DNA of 59,593 nt from an uncultured Bacteroidales bacterium (GCA_903913645.1 CAIWMA010000572.1:1-59593), one strand, 5' to 3'; numbered from the stretch's first letter, positions 42,639-52,030 are shown. Notes: generated from the sequence alone by a model not told the origin. Program-made: numbers and translations.

Positions 42639-43016
42639 ATGCTTAGGAAAGCCGGAAATATTGTAATAATCATACTCTTGTTGGTAGCAACAGGTGGTAT
42701 GCCTGTTACCCGGCATTTTTGCGGTAAAGCTGAAATGTCCATTGCAGTTTATTCCACTCCCAAAGCTTGTTGCGAGGGTCATTGCGACAAATGTCATAAT
42801 GTTTTTAAATTCTCAAAAGTAAACGATGCTTTCGAGCCTGGCTCTTCAGTGACAGCGCTGGCATCAACAGATTTTATTACTCTCCATACAAGTTTATTTA
42901 TTGAACTATTTAATAACGTAAATAGCTCAATCACTTCTGGTTTTCCTAATCAGCGAGCGACTTTTACGCAAAAAGCCGGCCATTCGCCGGCATCCCTTGG
43001 CAATTTCCGTTGCTGA
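42639..43016 (+). CDS. HYC_CC_PP family small protein, first gene of the metal-efflux locus
   Basis: 125 residues. The N-terminal segment is hydrophobic (NIVIIILLLVATGGMPVTRH). HFCGKAEMSIAVYSTPKACC with GHCDKCHNV forms the H-x-C ... CC ... CxxC cysteine pattern that names the HYC_CC_PP family, found in Bacteroidota near metal-efflux genes. These residues could bind copper or silver. The C-terminus is unstructured. Function unknown. Upstream, 42607-42630 holds an imperfect palindrome, TTATGTGTTAC-TTT-GTAACATAA, with a near-match -7 (TTACTTTG), only ~17 bp before the ATG. A regulator could overlap the promoter there. Confidence 0.75.
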   Translation: MLRKAGNIVIIILLLVATGGMPVTRHFCGKAEMSIAVYSTPKACCEGHCDKCHNVFKFSKVNDAFEPGSSVTALASTDFITLHTSLFIELFNNVNSSITSGFPNQRATFTQKAGHSPASLGNFRC

Positions 43017-43231
43017 AATCCCTTTATAAGGGAGTAATTCTGCATTGTAATACATGCTAAATCCATTGGCATTAGAATATTGCCCATTTTGGAATTCTTG
43101 TTCTTGCTTGTAGTTTTTAAACTTCCCTCCTATTCCCATCCCTTTAATTATAATTCGTTACCTGGACAATTCAGCTTTTAAAGCTTTTGTACTATGTAAT
43201 ATAATCTATAGAATCTTTAAAAACGCAAACT

Positions 43232-43492
43232 ATGAAAAAGTCAATTCTCATCGTAACGCTCGCATTTGCCATGGCTATCACTTTCAATGCTTGTACTAAC
43301 TCAATGTCGAACGGCACTTCTGTTGCATCAAAAACAGCTGAGAAGGAAATATATACATGCTCCATGCACCCGGAAGTGCGAAGCGACAAACCTGGTGATT
43401 GTCCTAAATGTGGCATGCATCTAGTTAAAATGGAAGTTTCTGATACCACAAAAGTGGATGTTCAATCTGATACTTCCATGAAAATGAAGTAA
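43232..43492 (+). CDS. Heavy-metal-binding domain (HMBD) lipoprotein
   Basis: 86 residues. The lipoprotein signal ends at FNAC (Cys ~22). The mature part contains a single HMBD/YHS-like domain, YTCSMHPEVRSDKPGDCPKC with GMHLVKME, in which two Cys, a His, a CxxC and Met residues are the metal ligands. The same domain appears at the N-terminus of CusB in this locus. The protein probably sits in the periplasm and binds copper or silver, passing it to the efflux complex. It precedes cusA by 113 bp, with a long hairpin between. The ATG at 43232 is the natural start of the signal. Confidence 0.85.
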   Translation: MKKSILIVTLAFAMAITFNACTNSMSNGTSVASKTAEKEIYTCSMHPEVRSDKPGDCPKCGMHLVKMEVSDTTKVDVQSDTSMKMK

Positions 43493-43509
43493 TCGGATTA
43501 CAAAGAATG

Positions 43510-43545
43510 ACTGACGAATTGTACTTTTTTGTACAGTTTGTCAGT
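43510..43545 (+). promoter_or_regulatory. Long hairpin between the HMBD lipoprotein gene and cusA
   Basis: CTGACGAATTGTAC (43511-43524) pairs with GTACAGTTTGTCAG (43531-43544), extended by one A-T pair: 15 bp with two G-U pairs and a six-U loop. No U tract follows. It may be a processing or stability element or an operator-like site. Confidence 0.6.
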
Positions 43546-43604
43546 TGTACTCTGATTCTAACTTTAAAAGATTGCCACTAAATAAACAAATTAATAAGTG
43601 ACAT

Positions 43605-46600
43605 ATGTTTAACCGACTTGTCAAATACTTTCTCGAAAACCGGCTCATCACCTTTATATTCCTGATTACATTTATTGTATTAGGAGTTATTTATATGCCG
43701 TTCAGCTTGAATTCAGGGTTCCTTCCCCGCGATCCGATTTCAGTGGATGCTATTCCTGATATTGGCGAAAATCAGCAGATTGTCGCTACCGAATGGATGG
43801 GCCGTTCGCCCAAAGATATACAGGATCAGGTAACTTATCCATTAACAACAGCTTTGCTTGGTATTCCTGGTGTTCAAACTGTGAGAAGCACTTCTATGTT
43901 CGGGATGTCATTTATCTATATCATTTTTAAGGATAATGTCGAGTTCTATTGGAGTCGTTCGCGCATTCTTGAAAAACTAAGTTCACTACCAACTGGAACA
44001 TTGCCAACCGGTGTACAGCCAACCCTCGGACCTGACGCCACTGCCTTAGGCCAGATTTTCTGGTATACGCTCGAAGGCCGTGATCCTAAAACAGGCAAAC
44101 CAAATGGCGGCTGGGATCCACAGGAACTCAGAACCATCCAGGATTTTTATGTTAAATATGGACTTTCGACTGCCGAAGGTGTATCAGAAGTGGCTTCAGT
44201 GGGTGGTTTTATCAAAGAATATCAGGTGGATTTAAATCCGGAAGCTTTGAAAGCATTCAACGTATCTGTAATGGATGTGATGAATGCCGTTCGCAAAAGC
44301 AACCTTGATATTGGTGCCGAAACCATGGAATTGAATAATGTGGAATATATTATCCGTGGCCTGGGCTATGTCAAAAACCTGGAAGACCTCGAAATCTCTG
44401 TGGTTACTGTCCGAAATAATGTACCAGTGCGGATCAAAGATGTGGCTCAAGTGTCTTTTGGCCCGGCTACCCGACGTGGCGGACTTGACAAAGCCGGATC
44501 AGAGGCAGTTGGAGCTGTTGTTGTTGCGCGATATGGTTCAAATCCCATGGATGTCATCAATAATGTGAAAACCAAAATAAAGGAAATTGAAGCTGGAATG
44601 CCTCAGAAAACATTGCCCAACGGTTCCATTTCCAAAGTTACTGTTGTTCCTTTTTACGATCGTACCGGATTGATCAGGGAAACCATTGGCACTCTTGAAT
44701 CAGCTCTTTCACATGAAATCCTGATCAGTATAATCGTTATTATTATTCTGGTCATGAACCTCAGGGCATCCCTTATTGTAGCCGGATTATTACCAATCGG
44801 CGTATTAATGACTTTTATCCTTATGCGGATTTTCGGCATCGAAGCCAATATTGTTGCCTTATCAGGAATTGCAATAGCTATAGGTGTCATGGTAGATATA
44901 GGAATTGTGGATGTTGAAAATATTTTAAGGCACCTTGAAATGCACGAAAACAAAGGTATTCGCGGCAAAAAACTTATGGATGTCATTTACCTGGCAACAA
45001 CCGAAGTCCGAGCTGCTGTAGTTACTTCCATAGCAACAACTATTGTCAGTTTCCTCCCGGTTTTTGCCATGCAGGCTGCCGAAGGCAAGTTGTTTCATCC
45101 GCTGGCTTTCACCAAAACATTTGCTTTGATTGCTGCCTTTATCCTGGGAATTGTTGTGTTGCCAACCTTAACTCATGTGTTCTTTTCTATAAGGATCGAT
45201 ACAAAGAAAATCCGCAAATTCTGGAATGGAGGTCTTATTATTGCAGGATTATTCGCAATTATCTTCTGGCAAACATGGCCTGCCCTGGCATTAATAGCAA
45301 TAGGCTTTAATAATCTGCTCGATTACCGTTGGGCAGAAAACCGGAAAGAATTCACGAATTATATCAATATTGCTATCACCGTTTTGGTTGCCGCTTATTA
45401 TTTGTCTATTGAATGGCTGCCGTTAGGTGCGCACAACAGTACGCTTATCAACTTCATTTTTGTGGCTGGAATTATTGCTATAATCCTTGGAGTCCTTATG
45501 TCGATGGTACATTTCTATGAGAATATAATGCGCTGGGCATTGGAAAACAAAGGAAAGTTTCTGATTATACCTTTCATTATTTTACTTTTTGGTTTGTTAG
45601 CCTGGCAGGGATATGATAAAATATTCGGTTTTGTAGCTTTAGGTGCTGAAAAAGCAGGCTGGAAAAATATTCGTCAAACAGAAGCCTGGCAAGGTCCTGC
45701 AAAAACATTTCCCGGAACCGGGAAAGAGTTTATGCCATCTTTAAACGAAGGTTCCTTCCTGCTTATGCCAACCAGCATGCCACATTCGAGCATCGAAAAA
45801 AACCTGGAATATATCGAAACTCTTGACAAACGACTTTCAACCATTCCTGAAGTCGAAATAGCAGTTGGGAAATGGGGTCGCGTAAATTCAGCGCTGGATC
45901 CTGCTCCGGTTCAGATGTTTGAGAATACAATCAATTACAGGCCGGAATATGCGCTGGATGAAAACGGTCAGCGTATGCGTTTCAAAGTTGATAGGGATGG
46001 AAACTATATCTTTAAAAACGGATCAAAATATAACCTCGATAAAGAAGGTTTTCGTTCCATTCCAACTGACAGCCTGGTCCCCGACAATAAAGGTGAATAT
46101 TTCCGTCAATGGAGGCCTGAAATCAGGAAACCGGATGATATCTGGAATGAAATTGTGAAAGTTACCAATATTCCCGGTTTGACTTCTGCGCCAAAACTGC
46201 AACCGATCGAAACCCGCCTGGTAATGCTCTCGACAGGAATGCGTGCACCCATGGGGTTAAAAGTTTATGGCCCCGACCTTGATGCAATTGAAAAAGCCGG
46301 AATGCAGCTGGAACAGGCATTGAAAGAAGTTTCTTCAATCAAATCATCAAGTGTATTTTACGATAGAGCCGTTGGCGCACCATACCTTGAAATCAAACTT
46401 AACCGCGAAGCTATGGCCCGTTATGGCATGACTGTCGCCGATATCCAGGAAGTGTTGCAGGTAGCTGTCGGTGGCATGGCACTTTCATCTTCTGTTGAGG
46501 GTCGCGAACGATTTCCAATGAGGGTTCGTTATGCCCGTGAATTACGCGACAATCCCGATGATCTCAAGCGAATCCTTATCCCGACCAGTAATGGCGTTCA

Positions 46601-47468
46601 GGTTCCGTTAAGCGAAATCGCCGATATTGATTATACCCGCGGTGCTCAGATGATCCGGAGTGAAAATACTTTCCTGAACGGGTATGTAATTTTCGATAGG
46701 AATGAAGGTAAAGCAGAAGTGGATGTGGTTCAGGAAGCCGAAAAAGTTCTGCAGCTTAAATTGAGTTCCGGTTCTTTGATATTACCGGATGGAGTATCAT
46801 ATAAATTCGCTGGAAACTACGAAAATCAACTGAGAGCTACTAAGCGGCTGGCAATTGTAATTCCGATAAGCTTGCTCTTAATACTGCTACTGTTGTATTT
46901 GCAATTCCGCACGGTTACAGCCTCATTTATCCACTTTTCGGGAGTATTTGTTGCCTTTGCAGGCGGTTTTATTATGCTTTGGCTGTACGGACAGGGTTGG
47001 TTTATGAACTTTTCAGTTGCCGGAATCAACCTTCGTGATATGTTCCAGATGCACACAATAAATCTGAGTGTGGCTGTTTGGGTTGGGTTTATTGCCTTGT
47101 TCGGAATTGCAACCAACGATGGAGTAATTATGGGAACCTATATTCACCAGGTTTTTGAAGACCGCCATCCCGCTACTATCCACGAAGTGCGTGAAGCCGT
47201 TGTAGCTGCAGGCATTAAACGAGTCCGGCCCGCTATGATGACCACCGCTGTAGCTGTGATTGCGTTATTGCCTGTTTTGTCATCATCAGGTAAAGGTTCC
47301 GACATTATGATCCCGATGGCAATTCCAATGTTTGGAGGTATGATTATACAGGTAATGACAGTATATGTTGTGCCTCTGTTCCAGGCGATGTGGAGGGAAA
47401 GATCTGTTACACATCAAAATAAAATGGCCATTCATACCTTAAAAAGTCAGGAAAATGATGAGAACTAA
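43605..47468 (+). CDS. cusA: CusA/CzcA-type RND efflux permease (long Bacteroidota form)
   Basis: 1287 residues, about 240 longer than E. coli CusA. Core RND features: N-terminal TM1, MVDIGIVDVENILRHLE in the TM4 proton-relay region, the SSVEGRERFPMRVRY and STGMRAPMGLKVYGPD periplasmic elements that in CusA line the metal path, and a C-terminal TM cluster. Two inserts explain the length: ~525-680 adds extra hydrophobic segments (RKFWNGGLIIAGLFAIIF, and several more), and ~770-850 adds a hydrophilic stretch (NYRPEYALDENGQRMRFKVD). It exports monovalent copper or silver from the periplasm or inner membrane through the CusBC channel. Its last 14 bp overlap the TolC gene, so the two are coupled. 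Confidence 0.92.
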   Translation: MFNRLVKYFLENRLITFIFLITFIVLGVIYMPFSLNSGFLPRDPISVDAIPDIGENQQIVATEWMGRSPKDIQDQVTYPLTTALLGIPGVQTVRSTSMFGMSFIYIIFKDNVEFYWSRSRILEKLSSLPTGTLPTGVQPTLGPDATALGQIFWYTLEGRDPKTGKPNGGWDPQELRTIQDFYVKYGLSTAEGVSEVASVGGFIKEYQVDLNPEALKAFNVSVMDVMNAVRKSNLDIGAETMELNNVEYIIRGLGYVKNLEDLEISVVTVRNNVPVRIKDVAQVSFGPATRRGGLDKAGSEAVGAVVVARYGSNPMDVINNVKTKIKEIEAGMPQKTLPNGSISKVTVVPFYDRTGLIRETIGTLESALSHEILISIIVIIILVMNLRASLIVAGLLPIGVLMTFILMRIFGIEANIVALSGIAIAIGVMVDIGIVDVENILRHLEMHENKGIRGKKLMDVIYLATTEVRAAVVTSIATTIVSFLPVFAMQAAEGKLFHPLAFTKTFALIAAFILGIVVLPTLTHVFFSIRIDTKKIRKFWNGGLIIAGLFAIIFWQTWPALALIAIGFNNLLDYRWAENRKEFTNYINIAITVLVAAYYLSIEWLPLGAHNSTLINFIFVAGIIAIILGVLMSMVHFYENIMRWALENKGKFLIIPFIILLFGLLAWQGYDKIFGFVALGAEKAGWKNIRQTEAWQGPAKTFPGTGKEFMPSLNEGSFLLMPTSMPHSSIEKNLEYIETLDKRLSTIPEVEIAVGKWGRVNSALDPAPVQMFENTINYRPEYALDENGQRMRFKVDRDGNYIFKNGSKYNLDKEGFRSIPTDSLVPDNKGEYFRQWRPEIRKPDDIWNEIVKVTNIPGLTSAPKLQPIETRLVMLSTGMRAPMGLKVYGPDLDAIEKAGMQLEQALKEVSSIKSSSVFYDRAVGAPYLEIKLNREAMARYGMTVADIQEVLQVAVGGMALSSSVEGRERFPMRVRYARELRDNPDDLKRILIPTSNGVQVPLSEIADIDYTRGAQMIRSENTFLNGYVIFDRNEGKAEVDVVQEAEKVLQLKLSSGSLILPDGVSYKFAGNYENQLRATKRLAIVIPISLLLILLLLYLQFRTVTASFIHFSGVFVAFAGGFIMLWLYGQGWFMNFSVAGINLRDMFQMHTINLSVAVWVGFIALFGIATNDGVIMGTYIHQVFEDRHPATIHEVREAVVAAGIKRVRPAMMTTAVAVIALLPVLSSSGKGSDIMIPMAIPMFGGMIIQVMTVYVVPLFQAMWRERSVTHQNKMAIHTLKSQENDEN

Positions 47469-48897
47469 GGCTTTCAAAAAAATAATTCTTTTGGCACTGG
47501 GGCTCTGTAGCTGGAACCTGGTCAGTAGCCAGCAACAAACGGACTCTCTTTACAGCTATTTGGAAATTGCTACCAAGAATAACCCAACAGTTCTGCAACG
47601 TTACTATGAATATGAAGCTGCATTACAAAAAATACCGCAGGTCGGTAGTTTGCCTGATCCGGATCTAAGCTTAGGTGTGTTCCTAAGCCCAATGGAACAG
47701 TTGGGCGGAAACCAATTAGCCGATATTAGGCTGATGCAGATGTTTCCCTGGTTTGGCGTTTTAAGATCAGCAAAAGATGAGATGAGCCTGATGGCAAATG
47801 CTAAGTACGAACTGCTGCGCGATGCCAAACTGCAACTAAGTTTTGATTTACAACGTTCTTGGTACGAATTGCATAAGGTTAAACAGAATATACGCATTTC
47901 GGAGAAAAACATTGAAATTTTACAATCGATTGAACGGCTGGCCATTGTCCGGTTTAAAGCTACTCCAACGAGCAATGGGTCCTCATCAAGCGGAAAGCTG
48001 TCATCGCCGGCATCTGCAGCCAACTCATCATCCGGTTCATCGGGTATGAATACGATGGGAAGCAGTTCGGGATATTCAGCCGGAACAGCTAAACAGTCAG
48101 CCTCATCAATGCCGTTTAATTCAATGGGTTCTTCAGCCGGTAGTTCGGGGCTTACAGATGTTTACCGCATTCAGATTGAAATCAATGATGTTCAAAATAC
48201 GATCGAACAGCTTAAAAATCAATTTACTACGTTGTCAGCTCAGTTCAACGGTTACCTGAACAGACCACAGGATGCCTTAGTCACAGTTCCAGACACTTTA
48301 ATTTCCGATAATTTTCCACTATCTCAATTGGCACTATCCGACACCACGCTTGGAAAAAATCCAATGCTTGGAATGCTTCAATATGAACAGAAGTCGCTGG
48401 ATGCCCGTAAGCAAATGGTTACCCGAATGGGATATCCAATGATTGGACTCGGTGTAAATTATTCGGTGATTAACAAAAGTGAAATGTCATCTTCATCCAT
48501 GAACGGCCGCGACATGATTATGCCGATGGTTACCGCTACTTTGCCAATTTACCGCAGAAAATATAAGGCTATGCAAACTGAAGCAGACATACTGAAATCA
48601 GCTAATGAACAAAGTTATAAAGCTACGGCTAACGAGTTGAGTACTGAATATTACCAGGCCATGCAGCTATACCAGGATGCTCAACGCAGGACAAAACTTT
48701 ATGGGAACCAGCAACAACTGGCTTCAAAATCACTTGAAATTATGTTTAAAAGCTTTGCCTCATCAGGCACTGATTTAAGTGATATTCTAAGGGTTCGTCA
48801 GCAAACACTAGATTACGAATACAAGCAAATGGAAGCAATTGCCGACAACAATATTTCCATCTCCTGGCTCAAACGATTAATGGCATTTTCACAATAA
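47455..48897 (+). CDS. TolC-family outer-membrane channel (CusC-like) with Ser/Gly/Met-rich insert
   Basis: 480 residues; signal peptide ~1-25. Two TolC repeats of long helices are visible (~28-170 and ~240-475), including LPDPDLSLGVFLSPMEQLGG and the alternating helices around YYQAMQLYQDAQRRTKLYG. Between them, ~175-240 is a low-complexity insert of Ser, Gly, Asn, Ala and spaced Met (SGMNTMGSSSG, SMPFNSMGSSAGSS), unusual for a channel protein. The insert lies before the second repeat, so it should be periplasmic or near the barrel loop. The Met residues might help copper/silver capture, but this is inference. The start overlaps the end of cusA, so cusAC are one unit, and cusB follows 23 bp later. 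Confidence 0.88.
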   Translation: MMRTKAFKKIILLALGLCSWNLVSSQQQTDSLYSYLEIATKNNPTVLQRYYEYEAALQKIPQVGSLPDPDLSLGVFLSPMEQLGGNQLADIRLMQMFPWFGVLRSAKDEMSLMANAKYELLRDAKLQLSFDLQRSWYELHKVKQNIRISEKNIEILQSIERLAIVRFKATPTSNGSSSSGKLSSPASAANSSSGSSGMNTMGSSSGYSAGTAKQSASSMPFNSMGSSAGSSGLTDVYRIQIEINDVQNTIEQLKNQFTTLSAQFNGYLNRPQDALVTVPDTLISDNFPLSQLALSDTTLGKNPMLGMLQYEQKSLDARKQMVTRMGYPMIGLGVNYSVINKSEMSSSSMNGRDMIMPMVTATLPIYRRKYKAMQTEADILKSANEQSYKATANELSTEYYQAMQLYQDAQRRTKLYGNQQQLASKSLEIMFKSFASSGTDLSDILRVRQQTLDYEYKQMEAIADNNISISWLKRLMAFSQ

Positions 48898-48920
48898 AGT
48901 AAATCTGAAAACTTTTCAAA

Positions 48921-50516
48921 ATGAAAAATATTCTTTTAAATAAATACCTCCGCTTCAGTGTCATATTAACAGGTGGAATTTTTCTCGGATGGTTGTTCTT
49001 TCATACTTCAACAAAAACTGAAGACAAACGCAACCACACCAGTGAAATTGTGAAAGGCACCATCTGGACCTGCGCTATGCATCCGCAGATACGATTGACT
49101 GAACCAGGGAAATGTCCGATTTGTGGCATGGATTTAATCCAGTTAAACCAGGAACGTACATCAACCGATCCTAACGCCATTCACCTGACAAAGGAATCTG
49201 CTCAACTGGCAAATGTCCTTACATCGGTAGTTTCAAAACAAAATCCGGTAAAAGATATCCGTTTATTTGGAAAAGTACAGGCTGATGAACGTTTGCTGCA
49301 AAGCCAGGTTTCATACCTGCCTGGCCGGATCGAGAAACTGTTAGTAAACTTTACCGGCGAAGTTGTGCGGAAAGGGCAGACACTGGCAGTAATTTATTCC
49401 CCTGAGCTGGTCACTGCCCAGCAGGAATTACTCGAAACCGTTTCAACTAAAAATACGCAACCAATACTGTATGAAGCCGCAAAAGATAAACTCCGCCATT
49501 GGAAACTTTCCGAAAGCCAGATTTCAGCAATCGAAAGTTCCGGTAAAGTGAAAACAGAATTTGAAGTTTTCGCAAATACGAGCGGAATTGTTTCTGCAAG
49601 ACTTGTCAACAATGGCGATTATGTGTCTCCAGGCTCAGTATTATTTGATGTTGCTGATCTTTCAAATATCTGGATCATGTTTGATGCCTACGAAAGTGAT
49701 CTTCCATACCTGTCGCAGGGGCAAAAAGTATCCTTTACAATCCAGGCATTACCAGGAGCTGAATATTCAGGAAATATTGAATTTATCGATCCTGTAATTG
49801 ATCCGGTTATCCGTGTTGCAAAAGTCAGGATTGAAATTCATAACCTGGGTGGAAAATTAAAACCCGAAATGTTTGCAACAGGAATGGTGAATGCGAACCT
49901 GACTCAATACAAAGGCAAATTAGTGATTCCCCGCTCATCTGTTTTATGGACAGGCAAACGCTCAGTTGTATATGTGAAACTGGCAGGCAGCGATGAACCT
50001 GTTTTTAAAATTCGTGAAATTGAACTCGGACCCATGCTGGGAAACAGTTATGTGGTTGAAAATGGATTATCAGACGGTGAAGAAATTGTTACACAAGGAG
50101 CTTTCAGTGTGGATGCTTCAGCACAGCTCGAAGGGAAAACCAGTATGATGAATCCGAAAGCTGAACAGCTAAATTCAATGCCTGCTATGAATATGCCCAT
50201 TTCGCCAAAACCAGCTAAGGATTCCCCTGTGTCAAAAAAGCCATCCTTTTCTCTTCAAAATGCCACGTTTATTGTATCAGGTAATTGCGAAATGTGCAAG
50301 GATCGTATAGAAGAAGCAGCCAAATCGGTAAAAGGAGTTTCAACAGCTGATTGGGATGTAAAATCAAAAAAAATAACACTGGTATACAATATCGCACTAA
50401 CTTCGTTTAATGCAATTCAAAAAGCTATTGCAAAAGCAGGCCATGATACAGGGAAATTTAAAGCCGATGATAAGGTATATAGATCTTTACCAAACTGCTG
50501 CAAGTACAGAAAATAG
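48921..50516 (+). CDS. cusB: CusB-type periplasmic adaptor with N-terminal HMBD and C-terminal HMA domain
   Basis: 531 residues. An N-terminal membrane anchor (~10-28), then the heavy-metal-binding domain WTCAMHPQIRLTEPGKCPIC (~49-68). The adaptor core follows (~95-400), with barrel-sandwich and alpha-hairpin pieces, for example LPGRIEKLLVNFTGEVVRKG and IYSPELVTAQQELLETV. The last ~75 residues are a heavy-metal-associated ferredoxin-like domain with GNCEMCKDRIEEAAK, where CxxC binds Cu(I). It links CusA to the outer-membrane channel and delivers metal. The fusion with an HMA domain joins a metal chaperone to the adaptor; comparable fusions occur in some Bacteroidota. It ends the locus, with 93 bp to the next, unrelated gene. 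Confidence 0.9.
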   Translation: MKNILLNKYLRFSVILTGGIFLGWLFFHTSTKTEDKRNHTSEIVKGTIWTCAMHPQIRLTEPGKCPICGMDLIQLNQERTSTDPNAIHLTKESAQLANVLTSVVSKQNPVKDIRLFGKVQADERLLQSQVSYLPGRIEKLLVNFTGEVVRKGQTLAVIYSPELVTAQQELLETVSTKNTQPILYEAAKDKLRHWKLSESQISAIESSGKVKTEFEVFANTSGIVSARLVNNGDYVSPGSVLFDVADLSNIWIMFDAYESDLPYLSQGQKVSFTIQALPGAEYSGNIEFIDPVIDPVIRVAKVRIEIHNLGGKLKPEMFATGMVNANLTQYKGKLVIPRSSVLWTGKRSVVYVKLAGSDEPVFKIREIELGPMLGNSYVVENGLSDGEEIVTQGAFSVDASAQLEGKTSMMNPKAEQLNSMPAMNMPISPKPAKDSPVSKKPSFSLQNATFIVSGNCEMCKDRIEEAAKSVKGVSTADWDVKSKKITLVYNIALTSFNAIQKAIAKAGHDTGKFKADDKVYRSLPNCCKYRK

Positions 50517-50540
50517 TTTTTAAAATTGTACAAAATTCTA

Positions 50541-50548
50541 TATATTTG
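50541..50548 (+). promoter_or_regulatory. -7 box (TATATTTG) of the methyltransferase gene
   Basis: An exact TAnnTTTG match, 62 bp before the ATG at 50610 in AT-rich DNA. Such matches are easier to find by chance here. Confidence 0.35.
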
Positions 50549-50609
50549 ATTTGCTTATCAAGTATTTGTATATCCTTTTATAATAATTTAAATATAAAAC
50601 ACGAATTGT

Positions 50610-51470
50610 ATGGAAATTTGTTATTCAAATATAGGCTGCAATGAAGCGAAGCTTCTTTTGTTCAGTAAAAACGGATATCCGATTATGGATTGTAAAAATT
50701 GCGCTCGCCGATTTGCTGTAATAAAAGATGAAAAAGCGCATCTTTCGGAAGTATATTCCGATGATTATTTCTTTGCAGGCAAAGAAGGCTATCCTAACTA
50801 CCTGGAAGAAAGGAATATATTAATCCATGAAGGAATCCATTATGCAGAATTGATTGGGAAGTACAGTAAACCTGGTAGAATGTTAGATGTAGGATGTGCA
50901 GCAGGTTTTATTTTACAGGGATTTGAAAGTATGGGATGGAAAGGAACTGGTCTTGATCCTAACGAAACCATGGCGAAATATGGCAGAAACGAATTAAATC
51001 TTGATATCCAAACAGGTAGTTTAGAAAACTTCAATACTGAAAATAAATTCGACCTTATTTCCATGATCCAGGTTATTGGTCACTTGTATGATATAGACAA
51101 GGCTATGGAAAATATTATAAATCTGACAAATCATAATGGATTGGTACTAGTTGAATCATGGGATATGAACAGCTTGGTTGCCAGAATATTAGGCAGACGT
51201 TGGCATGAATATAGCCCTCCAAGCGTTATAAACTGGTTCTCGAACAAATCATTAACAACACTTTTTAATAAACATGGCTTTGAATTGATAGATACCGGAT
51301 TCCCGGCAAAACGAATTAATCTGAAACATGCACTCTCGCTTTTGGAAAAAGACTCACCCAAGGCAATTTATAAAATGAAATTATTTAATTTCCTGATCAA
51401 AATAGCAGGAAAAATTGTAATCAATTATCCTCCTTTTGATCTTAAATGGTATATTTTCAGAAAAATGTAG
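50610..51470 (+). CDS. Class I SAM-dependent methyltransferase with N-terminal Cys-rich (zinc-ribbon-like) motif
   Basis: 286 residues. The N-terminus has CYSNIGC and CKNCARRFAV (C4-x5-C10 ... C28-x2-C31), a metal-binding knuckle typical of methyltransferases linked to cell-surface sugar or lipid synthesis. The SAM-binding motif I is LDVGCAAGFILQGFE (~91), followed by GLDPNE and LISMIQVIGHLYDIDKAM. Residues ~170-286 are the helical C-part (WSWDMNS...HEYSPPSVINWFS). Such proteins often methylate sugars in polysaccharide clusters, but no such cluster is here. It is isolated, has longer non-coding flanks and a more AT-rich reading frame than its neighbours, which could indicate acquisition. Substrate unknown. 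Confidence 0.78.
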   Translation: MEICYSNIGCNEAKLLLFSKNGYPIMDCKNCARRFAVIKDEKAHLSEVYSDDYFFAGKEGYPNYLEERNILIHEGIHYAELIGKYSKPGRMLDVGCAAGFILQGFESMGWKGTGLDPNETMAKYGRNELNLDIQTGSLENFNTENKFDLISMIQVIGHLYDIDKAMENIINLTNHNGLVLVESWDMNSLVARILGRRWHEYSPPSVINWFSNKSLTTLFNKHGFELIDTGFPAKRINLKHALSLLEKDSPKAIYKMKLFNFLIKIAGKIVINYPPFDLKWYIFRKM

Positions 51471-51665
51471 TTATGCACTATACCAGGATCAAAAAACGGA
51501 ATAGCTATTAGTTGTATAAAATTCATGAAAATATTAACTGCTTGTTCCTTAGTAATTATTTAACAATAGTTATTTGATTGCTGTGAACATCTTAATTGTT
51601 GGTTTTTAATTTGTTTTTGAAAAGACAGATGGAATACACTATAATAATATAACTAATCACAAATA

Positions 51666-51703
51666 TTATGTAACACTTTCAGGAATGAAGCGAATTACCT
51701 TTG
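51666..51703 (+). promoter_or_regulatory. Extended promoter: TTATGTAACACTTTCA-N14-TACCTTTG
   Basis: The 16-bp element at 51666-51681 and the -7 box at 51696-51703 have exactly the arrangement found upstream of mlaE on the other strand (57917-57880). The ATG at 51729 is 25 bp after the -7 box. Confidence 0.6.
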
Positions 51704-51728
51704 CGTCATACTTTTCAAATTCGTATTT

Positions 51729-51914
51729 ATGTCACTTCTAACCATTTTACTGGTAATAATTGTTGCAGGCTTTGTTCTGTACCTTGTTAATAATATGATT
51801 CCGATGGATCGTAAAATCAAAAAAATCCTCAACATTGTGGTTGTGGTAGTTGTAATTGTTTGGCTGCTTAAGGTTTTTGGCCTTCTGACTGCTCTGACGA
51901 ATATACATGTTTAA
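51729..51914 (+). CDS. Thivi_2564 family small membrane protein
   Basis: 61 residues. Two hydrophobic segments separated by a basic turn: LLTILLVIIVAGFVLYLVNN and KKILNIVVVVVVIVWLLKVF. The MIPMDRKIKKILN turn is characteristic of the Thivi_2564 family of two-helix proteins, found in many environmental bacteria with unknown function. It probably is a hairpin in the inner membrane. It has the strong-looking extended promoter described above, which it shares in layout with the lipid-transport operon. It is separated by 116 bp from the next small membrane-protein gene. Confidence 0.72.
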   Translation: MSLLTILLVIIVAGFVLYLVNNMIPMDRKIKKILNIVVVVVVIVWLLKVFGLLTALTNIHV

Positions 51915-52030
51915 AACTAAGCATCGGAATCGTTAATCGCGTAACTGCTTACATTGCAAATCCGTTTCAAAGATTACTGGTTTTTGAAACCCTGATTTTT
52001 ATTCAAATTGTTAAAATAAAATAAAAGAAG

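Noticed and set aside
42927-43139. 70-residue minus-strand frame overlapping the end of the HYC_CC_PP gene
   Set aside because: It overlaps coding DNA of a recognised family in antisense and has no promoter, signal or recognisable motif.
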